In this document: in pieces, positions 43,887 through 53,091 of the stretch
How the letters are laid out: each line of letters opens with the position of its first letter
Numbering within the stretch: the first letter of the stretch is position 1
DNA from: Sagittula sp. P11
Lineage (GTDB): Bacteria > Pseudomonadota > Alphaproteobacteria > Rhodobacterales > Rhodobacteraceae
DNA length: 64,000 nt
Reading direction: 5' to 3'
NCBI RefSeq assembly: GCF_002814095.1
Contig: NZ_CP021913.1
Span: 1,364,001 to 1,428,000 of the forward strand
Made by a program: the position numbers and the translations under genes
The notes under the pieces: model-generated
Told to the model about the DNA's origin: nothing
Databases searched by the model: none
What the model saw: the letters and a program-made list of their open reading frames with translations, nothing else

Positions 43887-44804
43887 GTGACAGATGCCCT
43901 GAAGACATTCCTGACCGACCTCGACCTCGACATCCGCGCGCAGGGCGACTGGGGGCAGGTGGCCGACTACATCCCGGAGCTCGGGCGCATCGACCCCGCG
44001 CAGTTCGGCATCGCCGTGGCGCTCCCGGGGGGCGGGATGGTCTCTGCCGGGCAGGCGCGCCAGCGGTTCTCCATCCAGTCGGTGTCGAAGGTCTTCTCGC
44101 TCGCCTGCGTGCTCGGGCGGATCGGCGAACAGATCTGGACGCGGGTCGGGCGCGAACCCTCCGGCCAGCGCTTCGACTCGATCCTCGCGCTCGAGCACGA
44201 GAACGGCCGCCCGCGCAATCCCTTCATCAACGCCGGCGCGCTGGTCACCACCGACGAGCTGCTGACCGGCCGCGCGCCGAAGGACACCCTGGCCGAGATC
44301 CTGGGCTTCCTGCGCGCCGCCGCCGAGGACGACGACATCCACATCGACAAGGCCGTCGCCCGGTCCGAGGCCGCCACCGGCCACCGCAACGCCGCCCTCG
44401 CGCACTACCTGAAATCCTGCGACAACCTGCGCAACCCGCCCGAGATCACGCTGGGCACCTACGTCCACCAGTGCGCGATCGAGATGACCTGCGAACAGCT
44501 CGCCCGCGCGGGCCGCGTCATCGCGCAACTGCCCGGCGCGCCGCGGATGCTGACCCCGCTCAAGGCGCGGCGGATCAGCGCCCTGATGATGATGTGCGGC
44601 CACTACGACGGATCGGGCGACTTCGCCTTCCGCGTGGGCCTGCCCGCCAAGTCCGGCGTCGGCGGGGGCATCCTGCTGATCGCACCGGGCCAGGCCTCCA
44701 TCGCGATCTGGTCGCCCGGCCTCGACGGCTACGGCAATTCGAGGATGGGCAGCCACGCCGCCGAACGGCTGGCGCACCACATGGGCTGGTCGGTCTTCGG
44801 CTAG
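43887..44804 (+). CDS. glsA: glutaminase
   Basis: 305-residue cytosolic beta-lactamase-fold enzyme hydrolysing glutamine to glutamate and ammonia. The catalytic S-x-x-K is in SIQSVSKVFSL; other family segments are NPFINAGAL, SCDNLRN-like, and KSGVGGGILLI. Start is GTG at 43887 with AAAGGA upstream. The gene lies 64 bases after dnaE2 and is unlikely to share its SOS control, though no terminator is seen between them. Confidence 0.93.
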   Translation: MTDALKTFLTDLDLDIRAQGDWGQVADYIPELGRIDPAQFGIAVALPGGGMVSAGQARQRFSIQSVSKVFSLACVLGRIGEQIWTRVGREPSGQRFDSILALEHENGRPRNPFINAGALVTTDELLTGRAPKDTLAEILGFLRAAAEDDDIHIDKAVARSEAATGHRNAALAHYLKSCDNLRNPPEITLGTYVHQCAIEMTCEQLARAGRVIAQLPGAPRMLTPLKARRISALMMMCGHYDGSGDFAFRVGLPAKSGVGGGILLIAPGQASIAIWSPGLDGYGNSRMGSHAAERLAHHMGWSVFG

Positions 44805-45027
44805 GCCTCGAACCTCCGGGCCGCTGGCCGGTCCACGCCTGACCCTCGGCCCTCCGGAGGGCTGGCCGCGCCGCACGCCGGTGCGGCAGTCCGCCCGGCC
44901 GCCGGGCCCTCCACCGCAAGGACGCCGAACCGCCGCCCCCCGCCGTTTCCACACAGCCCCGCAAGTTCACCTTGCGCGCAGAGCGAACCTTCCTGACACT
45001 GGGCGCGACATCGCACGGGACAGACCA

Positions 45028-45384
45028 ATGATCGCCATCATCTTCGAAGTGACCCCCGCCGAGGGCAAGAAGGACGCCTACCTCGACATCGCCGCCTCCA
45101 TGCGGCCGCTCGTCGAACAGGTCGAAGGCTTCATCTCGGTCGAACGCTTCCAGTCGCTGACCAACCCGGAAAAGCTCCTGTCGATCAGCTTCTTCGAGGA
45201 CGAGGCCGCGGTCGAACGCTGGCGCCAGCTGGAAAAGCACCGCGCCGCGCAATCCGCCGGGCGGAAGGGCATCTTTGCCGACTACCGCCTGCGCGTGGCG
45301 CATGTGCTGCGCGACTACGGCATGACCGAACGCGCCGAGGCGCCCGTGGACAGCAAGGCCGCGCACGACCACACGGCTGCGTGA
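45028..45384 (+). CDS. antibiotic biosynthesis monooxygenase (ABM) family protein
   Basis: 118 residues with the ABM pattern: IIFEVTPAEGKKDAYLDIA, QVEGFISVERFQSLTNPEKL and FFEDEAAVERWRQLEKHRAAQ. It probably forms a beta-barrel dimer. Relatives include YgiN-like and heme-related enzymes, but an activity cannot be assigned. The preceding 220 bases hold no gene I can support. Confidence 0.78.
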   Translation: MIAIIFEVTPAEGKKDAYLDIAASMRPLVEQVEGFISVERFQSLTNPEKLLSISFFEDEAAVERWRQLEKHRAAQSAGRKGIFADYRLRVAHVLRDYGMTERAEAPVDSKAAHDHTAA

Positions 45385-45463
45385 TCGCGTATGAAATGTG
45401 TGGCGGGCGGCAGGGAGCCGTGTGAACTGGAGATGCATTTTCGCATTTCAAAGGACTTTTCAC

Positions 45464-45799
45464 ATGACCACGTTTGACCGCCGTGCCGTGCTCCGCATCG
45501 GGGCCGGCCTCACCCTTCTGCCCGTCTCCGCGCTGACCGCCCGCGCCGCCAGCCACGCCGGCGCCGCCGTCACCATGTCGGGCATGGCCTTCGCGCCCGC
45601 CGCCCTGACGGTCAAGGCCGGGACCACCGTCACCTTCATGAACGAGGACGGCGCCCCGCACACCGCCACCGGCGACGGCTGGGACACCGGCCGCCTGAAC
45701 CGGGGCGACAGCAAGGACGTCACCTTCGACACCGCCGGCACCTTCGCCTACGTCTGCGCGATCCATCCCTCGATGAAGGGCACGATCACCGTCGAATGA
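45464..45799 (+). CDS. exported cupredoxin (amicyanin/plastocyanin-like)
   Basis: 111 residues with a twin-arginine-like signal (DRRAVLRIGAGLTLLPV) and a compact type I copper domain: NEDGAPHTATG supplies one histidine and YVCAIHPSMKG the cysteine, second histidine and methionine. A small periplasmic electron carrier; partner unknown. AAAGGA lies 9 bases before the ATG. A bidirectional hairpin separates it from the convergent aminotransferase gene. Confidence 0.87.
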   Translation: MTTFDRRAVLRIGAGLTLLPVSALTARAASHAGAAVTMSGMAFAPAALTVKAGTTVTFMNEDGAPHTATGDGWDTGRLNRGDSKDVTFDTAGTFAYVCAIHPSMKGTITVE

Positions 45800-45827
45800 C
45801 GGGCCGGGCCCTGCGCCGAAAACGACA

Positions 45828-45856
45828 CGGGGGGCGCGGCATATGCCGGCCCCCCG
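45828..45856. terminator. bidirectional hairpin between cupredoxin and aminotransferase genes
   Basis: GGGGGG (45829-45834) pairs with CCCCCC (45850-45855); the loop contains the palindrome GGCATATGCC. TTT follows on the plus side. It lies between converging genes. Confidence 0.65.
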
Positions 45857-45880
45857 CTTTCGTTCGCCAATGAAGGCCCG

Positions 45881-47065
45881 TCAGACCCCGGCAGCCACCA
45901 TCGCCTCCGCGAGGACCGGCACGGTCTTTGCGTTCAGGCCCGCCACGTTGATCCGCGAATCGCCGACCATGTAGACGCCGTGCGACTGGCGCATCGCTTC
46001 CACCTGCTCCGGCGTGGCGCCGAGGCGCGAGAACATGCCGCGGTGCTGCGCGATGAAGCCGAAGCGGTCCGACCCGGTCAGCCGCTGCAGTTCGACGGCC
46101 AGCTGTTCGCGCAGACCCAGGACGCCCTCGCGGATCTCGCGCACTTCCTCTTCCCAGTCGGCCCGCAGCGCCGGATCGTCCAGCACCATCGTCACCAGCC
46201 GCGCCCCGTGGTCCGGCGGGAACGAGAAGTTCTGCCGGTTGAGGTGGTTCAGCATCCCCTGGTTGGCCTTCTGCCGCACCGGGTCCTGCGCCACGGCCAT
46301 CAACAGGCCGGTGCGTTCGCGGTAGACCCCGAAGTTCTTGGAGCACGAGGCCGCCACCAGCACCTCGGGCATCTGCGACACGACCATGCGCAGGCCGGCC
46401 GCGTCCTCGTCCAGACCGTCACCGAAGCCCTGGTAAGCGATGTCGATCATCGGGGTCGCGCCGTTCTTCAGCAGCAGGTCGATGACCTCCTGCCACTGGG
46501 TCGCGTTCAGGTTCGCGCCGGTCGGGTTGTGGCAGCAGCCGTGCAGCAGCACCACGTCGCCCACCCGCGCATCGGCGAGGTCTTCCATCATGCCGGCGAA
46601 ATCCACCGCCCGGGTCTCGGAATCGAAGTAGCGGTAGGGCTGCATGTGCATCTCGAGATGCTTCAGCATGGTGATGTGGTTCGGCCAGGACGGATCGCTG
46701 ACGAAGACCCGCGCCTCGCGGTCCGCCATGCGGATCATGTCGAAGCCCTGACGCACCGCACCCGTGCCGCCCGGCGTCGCCGCCGCCGCCACGCAGTTGC
46801 GCGGCACCGCATCGCCCATCAGCAGGCCGAACATCGCGTCGGCAAAGCCCACGTCACCGGCCAGCCCGGTGTAGGACTTCGTGGTCTCGGTCTCCCAAAG
46901 CTGCTTCTCGGCGGTCTTGATCGCGCGCATGATCGGCGTGCGGCCCTCGGCGTCCTTGTAGACGCCGACGCCCAGGTCGATCTTCTGCTCGCGCGGGTCC
47001 TCGCGGAACGCCTGCATCAGCATCAGGATCTTGTCTGCGGGTTGCTCTTTCAGCAGTTCGAACAT
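45881..47065 (-). CDS. aromatic/aspartate aminotransferase (class I)
   Basis: 394-residue PLP enzyme close to AspC/TyrB. Seen are DLGVGVYKDAEGRTPIM, LHGCCHNPTGANL, DIAYQGFGDGLDEDA, the PLP lysine in SCSKNFGVYRERTG and the C-terminal DSRINVAGL. It transfers amino groups between 2-oxoglutarate and aspartate or aromatic acids. The start shares one base with the stop of the sulfurtransferase gene upstream (TGATG), which fits a joint role in cysteine/mercaptopyruvate turnover, since transamination of cysteine gives mercaptopyruvate; this is inference. Confidence 0.9.
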   Translation of the reverse strand: MFELLKEQPADKILMLMQAFREDPREQKIDLGVGVYKDAEGRTPIMRAIKTAEKQLWETETTKSYTGLAGDVGFADAMFGLLMGDAVPRNCVAAAATPGGTGAVRQGFDMIRMADREARVFVSDPSWPNHITMLKHLEMHMQPYRYFDSETRAVDFAGMMEDLADARVGDVVLLHGCCHNPTGANLNATQWQEVIDLLLKNGATPMIDIAYQGFGDGLDEDAAGLRMVVSQMPEVLVAASCSKNFGVYRERTGLLMAVAQDPVRQKANQGMLNHLNRQNFSFPPDHGARLVTMVLDDPALRADWEEEVREIREGVLGLREQLAVELQRLTGSDRFGFIAQHRGMFSRLGATPEQVEAMRQSHGVYMVGDSRINVAGLNAKTVPVLAEAMVAAGV

Positions 47066-47916
47066 CACTTCTCTCCGGTCGCGACGGGCAGCGTCGGAAA
47101 GGCACCCCATTCCGCCCACGACCCGTCATAAAGCGCATGGTCGCTCTTCCCGAGCACCTCCAGCGCAAGGTTCACAATCGCCGCCGTCACGCCCGATCCG
47201 CAGGAGGTGATGACCGGCTTCGACAGGTCGACGCCTGCCGCCTCGAACACCGCGCGCAGCGCGTCGGGGTCCTTCATCGTGCCGTCGGACGTCAGCAGGG
47301 TGGCATAATGCACGTTCTTCGAGCCCGGAATATGGCCGGACCGCAGACCGGCGCGCGGCTCTGCCGCCTCGCCGCGGAAACGGGCCGGGCCGCGGGCATC
47401 GACGATCTCGTGGTCCTTCAGCTTTGCCGCCGCGCTGACCTGCGTCACGTCGCGAACCAGATGGGCCTGGCGGCGCACCGTCATATGGCGGTCGCGGATC
47501 ACCGGCGGCAGGTCCTCGACCTCGCGGCCCTCGGCCTGCCATTTCGGGAAACCGCCGTCCAGCACCGCGATGTCGTCCTTGCCCATCAGCTTGAACAGCC
47601 ACCACACCCGCGCCGCGGAAAACAGCCCGGCGCCGTCGTAGACCACCACCTGGTGCCCGTCGCCCACGCCCATGGCCCGCATCCGCGACATGAACTTCTC
47701 CGGCTCCGGCGCCATGTGCGGCAGCTCCGAACGCGCATCCGAAACCTCGTCGATGTCGAAGTAGCGCGCGCCGGGGATATGCGCGGCGGCGTATTCGGCT
47801 TTACCGTCGCGCCCCATGTCCGGCAGATACCAGCTGGCGTCGAGGACCCTCAGGTCGGGATCGTTCAGATGCCGGGCCAGCCATTCCGTCGACACCAGCA
47901 CTTTCGGATCGTCCAT
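47065..47916 (-). CDS. sseA: 3-mercaptopyruvate sulfurtransferase
   Basis: 283 residues, two rhodanese domains. The C-terminal active loop reads TSCGSGVTAAIV with the catalytic cysteine; CGSGVTA is characteristic of mercaptopyruvate rather than thiosulfate sulfurtransferases. N-terminal landmarks are LVSTEWLARHL and VVVYDGAGLFSAARVWW. Makes pyruvate and a persulfide or thiocyanate. Coupled to the aminotransferase gene downstream. Confidence 0.92.
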   Translation of the reverse strand: MDDPKVLVSTEWLARHLNDPDLRVLDASWYLPDMGRDGKAEYAAAHIPGARYFDIDEVSDARSELPHMAPEPEKFMSRMRAMGVGDGHQVVVYDGAGLFSAARVWWLFKLMGKDDIAVLDGGFPKWQAEGREVEDLPPVIRDRHMTVRRQAHLVRDVTQVSAAAKLKDHEIVDARGPARFRGEAAEPRAGLRSGHIPGSKNVHYATLLTSDGTMKDPDALRAVFEAAGVDLSKPVITSCGSGVTAAIVNLALEVLGKSDHALYDGSWAEWGAFPTLPVATGEK

Positions 47917-48008
47917 GGCTTGCGCGCCTCCTCGCCCCGCCGTTTTCGTCCACACGTGCTTAGGCAAGCCCGCGACGTCATGCAAGCGGCTGGGCGCCGC
48001 GGCGCGCA

Positions 48009-48302
48009 TTACTTCTGGTTTTCCTTCTTCGCGGCATTGCGCACCGCCCCCGCAACGGCCACCAGCACCGCGCCCCCGGCCAGTCCGCCGGAACTCTGGC
48101 CCAGCACCATCGCAAGATCCACACCGCCGCTGTCCTCCGGCGCGCCGATGCGGTTCAGGACAGAGCTGCCCAGCGCACCGCCGAGCAACCCGAACCATCC
48201 GTCCGGCCATCGCCCGAAACTGAGATGCCCGGCCCTGAGGCCAAGCAGAATCCCACCCAGAACCCCCGCAAACAAACCGATCAAGAGCGCCATACGATCC
48301 AT
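48009..48302 (-). CDS. small Gly-rich membrane protein, unknown
   Basis: 97 residues with hydrophobic, glycine-rich segments (MALLIGLFAGVLGGILLGL, WFGLLGGALGSSVL and GLAGGAVLVAVAGAV). The pattern is like small GlsB/YeaQ-type membrane proteins but similarity is too weak for a name. An AT-rich promoter-like stretch lies upstream (48303-48370). Confidence 0.6.
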   Translation of the reverse strand: MDRMALLIGLFAGVLGGILLGLRAGHLSFGRWPDGWFGLLGGALGSSVLNRIGAPEDSGGVDLAMVLGQSSGGLAGGAVLVAVAGAVRNAAKKENQK

Positions 48303-48394
48303 CCTGACACGTTATGTTCAGGTTTACGTAAAGCGATCCAATGTCAGTTTAAGGAAAAAGCACAAAAGTTGACGTTTGGTCATCCGGCGTCAGG

Positions 48395-48868
48395 TCAGCC
48401 CTGCTTCAGCAGCCGCTGCTTCTGGCGGTTCCAGTCGCGTTTCGCCTCGGTCTCGCGCTTGTCGACGGTCTTCTTGCCCTTGGCGATGCCGATCTTGATC
48501 TTCGCGATACCCTTGTGGTTGAAGTACAGGACCAGCGGCACAAGCGTCATGCCCTTGCGCTGGGTCTCGTTCCACAGGCGCGCCAGTTCCCGCTTCGACG
48601 CCAGGAGCTTGCGCCGCCGCCGCTCCTCGTGCCCGAACATCGCGCGTTCGTAGGGCGCGATGTAGGAGTTCACCAGCCACAGTTCGCCCTCCTCCACCGC
48701 GGCATAGCTCTCCGCGATGTTGGAGGTGTTCTCGCGCAGCGACTTCACTTCCGAGCCGGTCAGCATGATGCCGCACTCGAGGTCGTCCTCGATGGCATAA
48801 TCGTACCGCGCCCGCCGGTTTTCGGCGATCACCTTGTAGTTCGGACTCTGGTCGGGTTTCTTGGCCAT
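48395..48868 (-). CDS. smpB: SsrA-binding protein
   Basis: 157 residues. Binds tmRNA and brings it to stalled ribosomes. Family landmarks are [41 protein letters not shown] and a basic C-terminal tail ([20 protein letters not shown]). The ATG at 48868 gives the normal start. The tmRNA gene itself was not seen in this window. Confidence 0.95.
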   Translation of the reverse strand: MAKKPDQSPNYKVIAENRRARYDYAIEDDLECGIMLTGSEVKSLRENTSNIAESYAAVEEGELWLVNSYIAPYERAMFGHEERRRRKLLASKRELARLWNETQRKGMTLVPLVLYFNHKGIAKIKIGIAKGKKTVDKRETEAKRDWNRQKQRLLKQG

Positions 48869-49252
48869 GGGCGTTGTAGATAGGCGTCCGAGCGGCCGCT
48901 GTCCAGTTGCGTGATGCGCGCCTCCCCACAGCCTCTCTGCCCCGGGCTGGCCGGTGCGCCCATGCGCCGTGGTACGGTCCCTGTCACGGCGTCCCGCGCC
49001 AGACCATCGGGCAGGAAAATCCGCGTCGTTAACCACACATCGCCGTGATCCGGGGCAAAAGGTTACCAACCGGCCGGTTCGGCACCCCGGAACGGCCGGT
49101 TCGTCGGTAACGGAACTTCATCTTGGTGAAGATCGGGTGCCATCCTTGCGGAACGCCCGCGCCGGGGCCCCAGATGTGGGGAGCGCGCGCTCCGTCAACC
49201 CGGGCGCGCGCTGCATGAACCTTAACGGATCTTCACACCCGACTCAGGGCCC
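48869..49252. other. gap between smpB and uraH: repeats, no gene
   Basis: No frame here has family similarity. The stretch contains the second copy of the AACCGGCCGGTTC dyad (49068-49112), a CTTCATCTTGG core of the CCAAGATGAA repeat at about 49116-49127, and a GAGCGCGCGCTC palindrome near 49179-49192. The smpB promoter must lie at its left end. Confidence 0.5.
49068..49112. repeat. dyad repeat AACCGGCCGGTTC...GAACGGCCGG (copy 2)
   Basis: GGTTACCAACCGGCCGGTTC, a 9-base spacer, then GGAACGGCCGGTTCGTCGG. It shares order and spacing with 30673-30715. ACCGGCCGGT is itself a perfect palindrome. Confidence 0.5.
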
Positions 49253-49609
49253 TCAGCTGCCCCGGTAGGTCGAGAAGGCGAAGGGCGAGATCAGCAGCGG
49301 GACGTGGTAATGCGTGTCCTCCGACATGCCGAAACGGATCGGCACCTCGTCCAGAAACAGCGGTTCCGCCCCTGCCTGCCCGGTGGCGCGCAGATAGGCA
49401 CCGGCTTCGAAAACCAGTTCGTAAGTGCCGGTGCGGAAATCCTCCTTGGGCAGGATGTGACTGTCGGTGCGCCCGTCGTCATTGGTCACGACACGGCAGA
49501 TCTCGTGGCGCTCCTTGCCCTCGATACGATATAGGGTGATCGCGACGCCCTTGGCGGGCAGCCCGCGCGCCGTGTCCAGAACGTGGGTTGTCAGGAACCC
49601 TTCGGCCAT
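49253..49609 (-). CDS. uraH: 5-hydroxyisourate hydrolase (transthyretin-like)
   Basis: 118 residues with the three HIU hydrolase landmarks: LTTHVLDTARGLPA at the N terminus, a central EDFRTGTYELVFEAGAYL and the C-terminal YRGS. It hydrolyses 5-hydroxyisourate, the first product of urate oxidation, to OHCU. It is divergent from the PuuE-UraD fusion gene, so a shared 80-base control region is likely. Confidence 0.93.
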   Translation of the reverse strand: MAEGFLTTHVLDTARGLPAKGVAITLYRIEGKERHEICRVVTNDDGRTDSHILPKEDFRTGTYELVFEAGAYLRATGQAGAEPLFLDEVPIRFGMSEDTHYHVPLLISPFAFSTYRGS

Positions 49610-49690
49610 ATCTCGGGCCCTCCTCTTGCAAATCCCGCCGGTTTGGCGCTTCTGAGGGGGACTGCAAGACATTCCGAAGGTCCCGTCAAG

Positions 49691-51103
49691 ATGACCCGCT
49701 ACACCCGAGACATGATCGGTTACGGCCCCGACCGCCCCGACGCCCGCTGGCCGGGCGGTGCGAAGATCGCCGTGCAATTCGTCCTGAACTACGAAGAAGG
49801 CGGCGAAAACAACGTCTTGCATGGCGACGGAGGGTCCGAAGGCTTCCTCTCCGACATCCCCGGCGCACAGCCCTGGCCGGGCATGCGGCACTGGAACATG
49901 GAGTCGATCTACGAATACGGATCGCGCGCCGGCTTCTGGCGGCTGCACAGGCTTTTTACCCAGCGAAATCTGCCGCTTACCATCTACGGCGTGGCCTCTG
50001 CCCTCGCCCGCTCGCCCGAGCAGGTGGAAGCGATGAAGGACGCCGGATGGGAGATCGCCTCGCACGGGATGAAGTGGATCGAACACCGCGACATGCCCGC
50101 GGAGGAAGAGCGCGCCCAGATCGCCGAGGCCATCCGCCTGCACACCGAAGTCACCGGCGAGGCGCCGCAGGGCTGGTACACCGGGCGCTGCTCCATGAAC
50201 ACCGTCGAGCTTGTCGCGGAGACCGGGCAATTCGCCTATATTTCAGACACCTACGATGACGATCTGCCCTACTGGAAACAGGTCCACGGGCGCGATCAGC
50301 TGATCATTCCCTACACGCTCGAAGCCAATGACATGCGGTTCGCGGGCGCGCCGGGCTGGGTCACCGGCCACGATTTCGAGGAATACCTGACCGACGCCTT
50401 CAACGTGCTGCGCGCCGAGGGCCACGCCGGCAAGCCCGCGATGATGAGCATCGGCCTGCACTGCCGCCTGATCGGGCGCCCGGGCAAGATCGCCGGTCTG
50501 ATGCGCTTCCTCGACCACATCCAGCAGTTCGACGACGTCTGGGTCGCCCGCCGCATCGACATCGCGCGCCACTGGGCCGAGACCCATCCGCCGGTCCACC
50601 GTCCTCGCCCGTCGCAGATGGACCGAGAGACCTTCGTCGGCACCTTCGGCGGAATTTACGAGCATTCCCCGTGGGTTGCCGAACGCGCCTTCGACATGGA
50701 GCTGGGGGCCGCCCACGACCGTCCGGCAGGTCTGGCCAACGCGTTGGCCCGGGCCTTCCGCCGCGCCACGCCCGAGGAACGCCTGCAGGTGCTGCGCGCC
50801 CACCCCGACCTCGCCGGCAAACTGGCACAGGCCCGCCGCCTGACCGCCGAAAGCTCGGAAGAGCAGGCCTCGGCCGGGCTCGACGCGCTTACCGACGAAG
50901 AGCGCAGCACCTTCGAGGCGCTGAACACCGCGTATACGGAAAAACAAGGGTTTCCGTTCATCATCGCGGTCAAGGACAACAGCAAGCAAAGCATTCTCGC
51001 CGCCTTCCAGCGCCGCATCGACAACTCTCATGAACAGGAGTTTGACGAAGCGTGCCGCCAGGTCGAACGCATTGCCCGCCTCCGGCTGGAGAGCCTGATT
51101 TGA
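49691..51103 (+). CDS. fused allantoinase (PuuE type) and OHCU decarboxylase (UraD)
   Basis: 470 residues in two parts. Residues 1 to about 300 are a polysaccharide-deacetylase-fold allantoinase (FVLNYEEGGENNVLHGDG, EIASHGMKWIEH, GWYTGRCSMNTVELV). Residues from about 315 are UraD-like (FVGTFGGIYEHSPWVAERAF, LQVLRAHPDLAGKLA, NTAYTEKQGFPFIIAVK). The protein would turn OHCU into S-allantoin and then allantoate. Fusion in this order, with the later step first, is known from other proteobacteria. Overlaps the next gene by TTGA. Confidence 0.92.
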   Translation: MTRYTRDMIGYGPDRPDARWPGGAKIAVQFVLNYEEGGENNVLHGDGGSEGFLSDIPGAQPWPGMRHWNMESIYEYGSRAGFWRLHRLFTQRNLPLTIYGVASALARSPEQVEAMKDAGWEIASHGMKWIEHRDMPAEEERAQIAEAIRLHTEVTGEAPQGWYTGRCSMNTVELVAETGQFAYISDTYDDDLPYWKQVHGRDQLIIPYTLEANDMRFAGAPGWVTGHDFEEYLTDAFNVLRAEGHAGKPAMMSIGLHCRLIGRPGKIAGLMRFLDHIQQFDDVWVARRIDIARHWAETHPPVHRPRPSQMDRETFVGTFGGIYEHSPWVAERAFDMELGAAHDRPAGLANALARAFRRATPEERLQVLRAHPDLAGKLAQARRLTAESSEEQASAGLDALTDEERSTFEALNTAYTEKQGFPFIIAVKDNSKQSILAAFQRRIDNSHEQEFDEACRQVERIARLRLESLI

Positions 51104-51933
51104 CCACCTACGCCTTCCCTCCCGGCGGGTTGCCGGGGCAGAACATCAACCCGCAGGGCACCGCCGTCTTCACCGAAGCCTACGCGGTGATCCCCGCCGT
51201 CACGCAACGCGACATCACCACCAGCTTCCTGCCGGACTGGCTTCTGGCGAAGGTCTGGATCCTTGCCCGTCCGCTGACGGGCTTCGCAGAGACCTTCGCG
51301 CAATATGCCGTGGAACTCGCGCCCGGCGGCGGCTCTGCCGATCCCGAACCCGACAGGGAGGCGCAGGCCGCGATCTTCGTCGCCTTCGGGACGCTGCGCA
51401 TCTCCATCGGCGGCGCGCGGGAGGACCTGCAACCGGGTCACTTCGCCTACATTCCCGCAGGCGCGCATTGGGAGATTTGGAACACCTCGGACGCACCGGC
51501 GGGGTTCCACTGGATCCGCAAACGCCACCAGAACGTGCCGAGCCTCAACCCGCTGACCCCCTTCGTCGTCCACGAGACGGAGATCAGCAAGGCGGCGATG
51601 CCCGATGCCGTGGGCGTGTGGGAAACGCAGCGCTTCTTCGATCCTTTCGACCTGCGCTACGACTTCCACGTCAACATCGTGAACTTCCGTCCCGGCGGGC
51701 GCATTCCCTTTGCCGAGACCCACGTGATGGAACACGGGCTTTACGTCCTTCAGGGCACCGCCCGCTACCTCCTGAACCGCGACTGGGTGGAGGTCGGGCC
51801 GGGCGATTTCATGTGGCTGCGCGCCTTCTGCCCGCAGGCCTGTGTCGCCACCGGCAAGGAACCGTTCCGCTACCTGCTTTACAAGGACGTGAACCGCCAC
51901 GTCAGCCTCACCCTGCCCGGAGCACGGCCATGA
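51100..51933 (+). CDS. (S)-ureidoglycine aminohydrolase-like cupin
   Basis: 277-residue bicupin related to AllE/YlbA. It contains LRISIGGAREDLQPGHFAYIPAG in the first cupin and the metal-binding second cupin ETHVMEHGLYVLQGTARYLL. It would release ammonia from ureidoglycine to give ureidoglycolate. Start is TTG at 51100, overlapping the upstream stop (TTGA); the stop overlaps allA (ATGA). An allantoate amidohydrolase needed between allantoate and ureidoglycine is not in the window. Confidence 0.85.
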   Translation: MTTYAFPPGGLPGQNINPQGTAVFTEAYAVIPAVTQRDITTSFLPDWLLAKVWILARPLTGFAETFAQYAVELAPGGGSADPEPDREAQAAIFVAFGTLRISIGGAREDLQPGHFAYIPAGAHWEIWNTSDAPAGFHWIRKRHQNVPSLNPLTPFVVHETEISKAAMPDAVGVWETQRFFDPFDLRYDFHVNIVNFRPGGRIPFAETHVMEHGLYVLQGTARYLLNRDWVEVGPGDFMWLRAFCPQACVATGKEPFRYLLYKDVNRHVSLTLPGARP

Positions 51934-52427
51934 CCCTGCCGACCATCCAAGCCCACCCGCTGACCTCCCAGGCCTTCGCCCCTTTCGGCGACGTGCTCGA
52001 GGCGCAGGGCGCGCCGGACAAGGTCATAAACCAGGGCAAATGCGGCCGCTTCCACGACCGCGCCGCGCTGGACTTCGGCCCCGGGGGACGGGCGGGCGTC
52101 TCGGTCTTCGACGCCGAACCGCGCACCCTGCCCTACAAGCTGGAGATGGTGGAATGTCACCCGGAAGGCTCGCAGGCCTTCCTGCCGATGCACAGCCATC
52201 CCTGGCTGGTGATCGTGGCAGAGGCCGGGGATGTGCCGGGACCGATCCACGCCTTCCTCGCCTCTGCCGGGCAGGGCGTGAACTTTCACCGCGGCACGTG
52301 GCATGGCGTCCTGACGCCGCTGTACGCGCCCGGCCTCTTCGCTGTGGTGGACCGCATTGGCGAGACGCCGAACCTTCAGGAACACTGGCTGGACCAGCCC
52401 GTCCTGATTGCCCCCGCCTCCATGTGA
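51930..52427 (+). CDS. allA: ureidoglycolate lyase
   Basis: 165 residues. Cleaves ureidoglycolate to glyoxylate and urea. Family segments are AFAPFGDVLEAQG, VECHPEGSQAFLPMHSHPWLVIV and NFHRGTWHGVLTPL. Last gene of the ureide operon; a perfect terminator follows 10 bases after the stop. Confidence 0.92.
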   Translation: MTLPTIQAHPLTSQAFAPFGDVLEAQGAPDKVINQGKCGRFHDRAALDFGPGGRAGVSVFDAEPRTLPYKLEMVECHPEGSQAFLPMHSHPWLVIVAEAGDVPGPIHAFLASAGQGVNFHRGTWHGVLTPLYAPGLFAVVDRIGETPNLQEHWLDQPVLIAPASM

Positions 52428-52437
52428 CACCACGCGA

Positions 52438-52463
52438 AAAAGGGCCCCGCGAAGGGCCCTTTT
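52438..52463 (+). terminator. rho-independent terminator of the ureide operon
   Basis: AAAAGGGCCC and GGGCCCTTTT form a perfect 10-bp stem with a CGCGAA loop. Confidence 0.85.
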
Positions 52464-52580
52464 CCAGGGGGTGCGACCTGCGCACCCCATGCCCCCCGGG
52501 ACAGGATGGGGGGACTGCCCGACAACGGAGCCTTGCGATCGAGAGGGGATCACCCCGCGCGAAGCTCCGGCCATTCAGGA

Positions 52581-52907
52581 TCAGTGACGGTGGTGGCGGC
52601 GGTCCCAGTACTGGCGACCTCCCTTGCGTTGCTGGTAATAGCGGTGATGGCGGCTCGGCCCGCGGTCGTAGCGGCCATCGCGATGACCGCGATCGTAGCG
52701 CGGCGAGCGGTCGGTCTGGATGTAGGCGCGCGGCTTGTGGCCCTTGTTGTTCTGCTTGGCCAACTCGTTGAGGAGGAGCAGCGTCGCCGCCGTTCCGAAC
52801 AGCAATTTGGCGCCGTCATTGTTGCGCGCGGCAGCGGGGGTGGCGGTGGAGAGGGCGGCGATCAGCGCACCGACGGCGACGATGGAGGTCACGAATTTCA
52901 GACGCAT
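52581..52907 (-). CDS. small basic exported protein
   Basis: 108 residues. A clear Sec signal (VTSIVAVGALIAALSTATPAAA) is followed by a second hydrophobic stretch (LLFGTAATLLLLNELA) and a tail very rich in Arg, His, Tyr, Asp and Gly (SPRYDRGHRDGRYDRGPSRH). The tail recalls RcnB-like periplasmic proteins but the similarity is compositional only. Function unknown. AAAGGA precedes the ATG. Confidence 0.7.
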   Translation of the reverse strand: MRLKFVTSIVAVGALIAALSTATPAAARNNDGAKLLFGTAATLLLLNELAKQNNKGHKPRAYIQTDRSPRYDRGHRDGRYDRGPSRHHRYYQQRKGGRQYWDRRHHRH

Positions 52908-53091
52908 TGGAAAATTCCTTTCTTCGCATGGCAAGGTGGGTGTGGCGCCCCCGGGGCGGGGAAACCTCGTACAGCCACGCTGCCCGCCCCCTGCCGGGCC
53001 GCGCAATAACGCCGCGCCGCTATCGGATAACCGCCCGCCCAGACCCTTGTGGTTATTGAATTTCCCCGGGACCGGGCGCAGGGTGACAGGC

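Noticed and set aside
41165-43933. 922-codon minus-strand frame opposite dnaE2
   Set aside because: No family similarity; shadow of dnaE2 caused by GC-rich codons.
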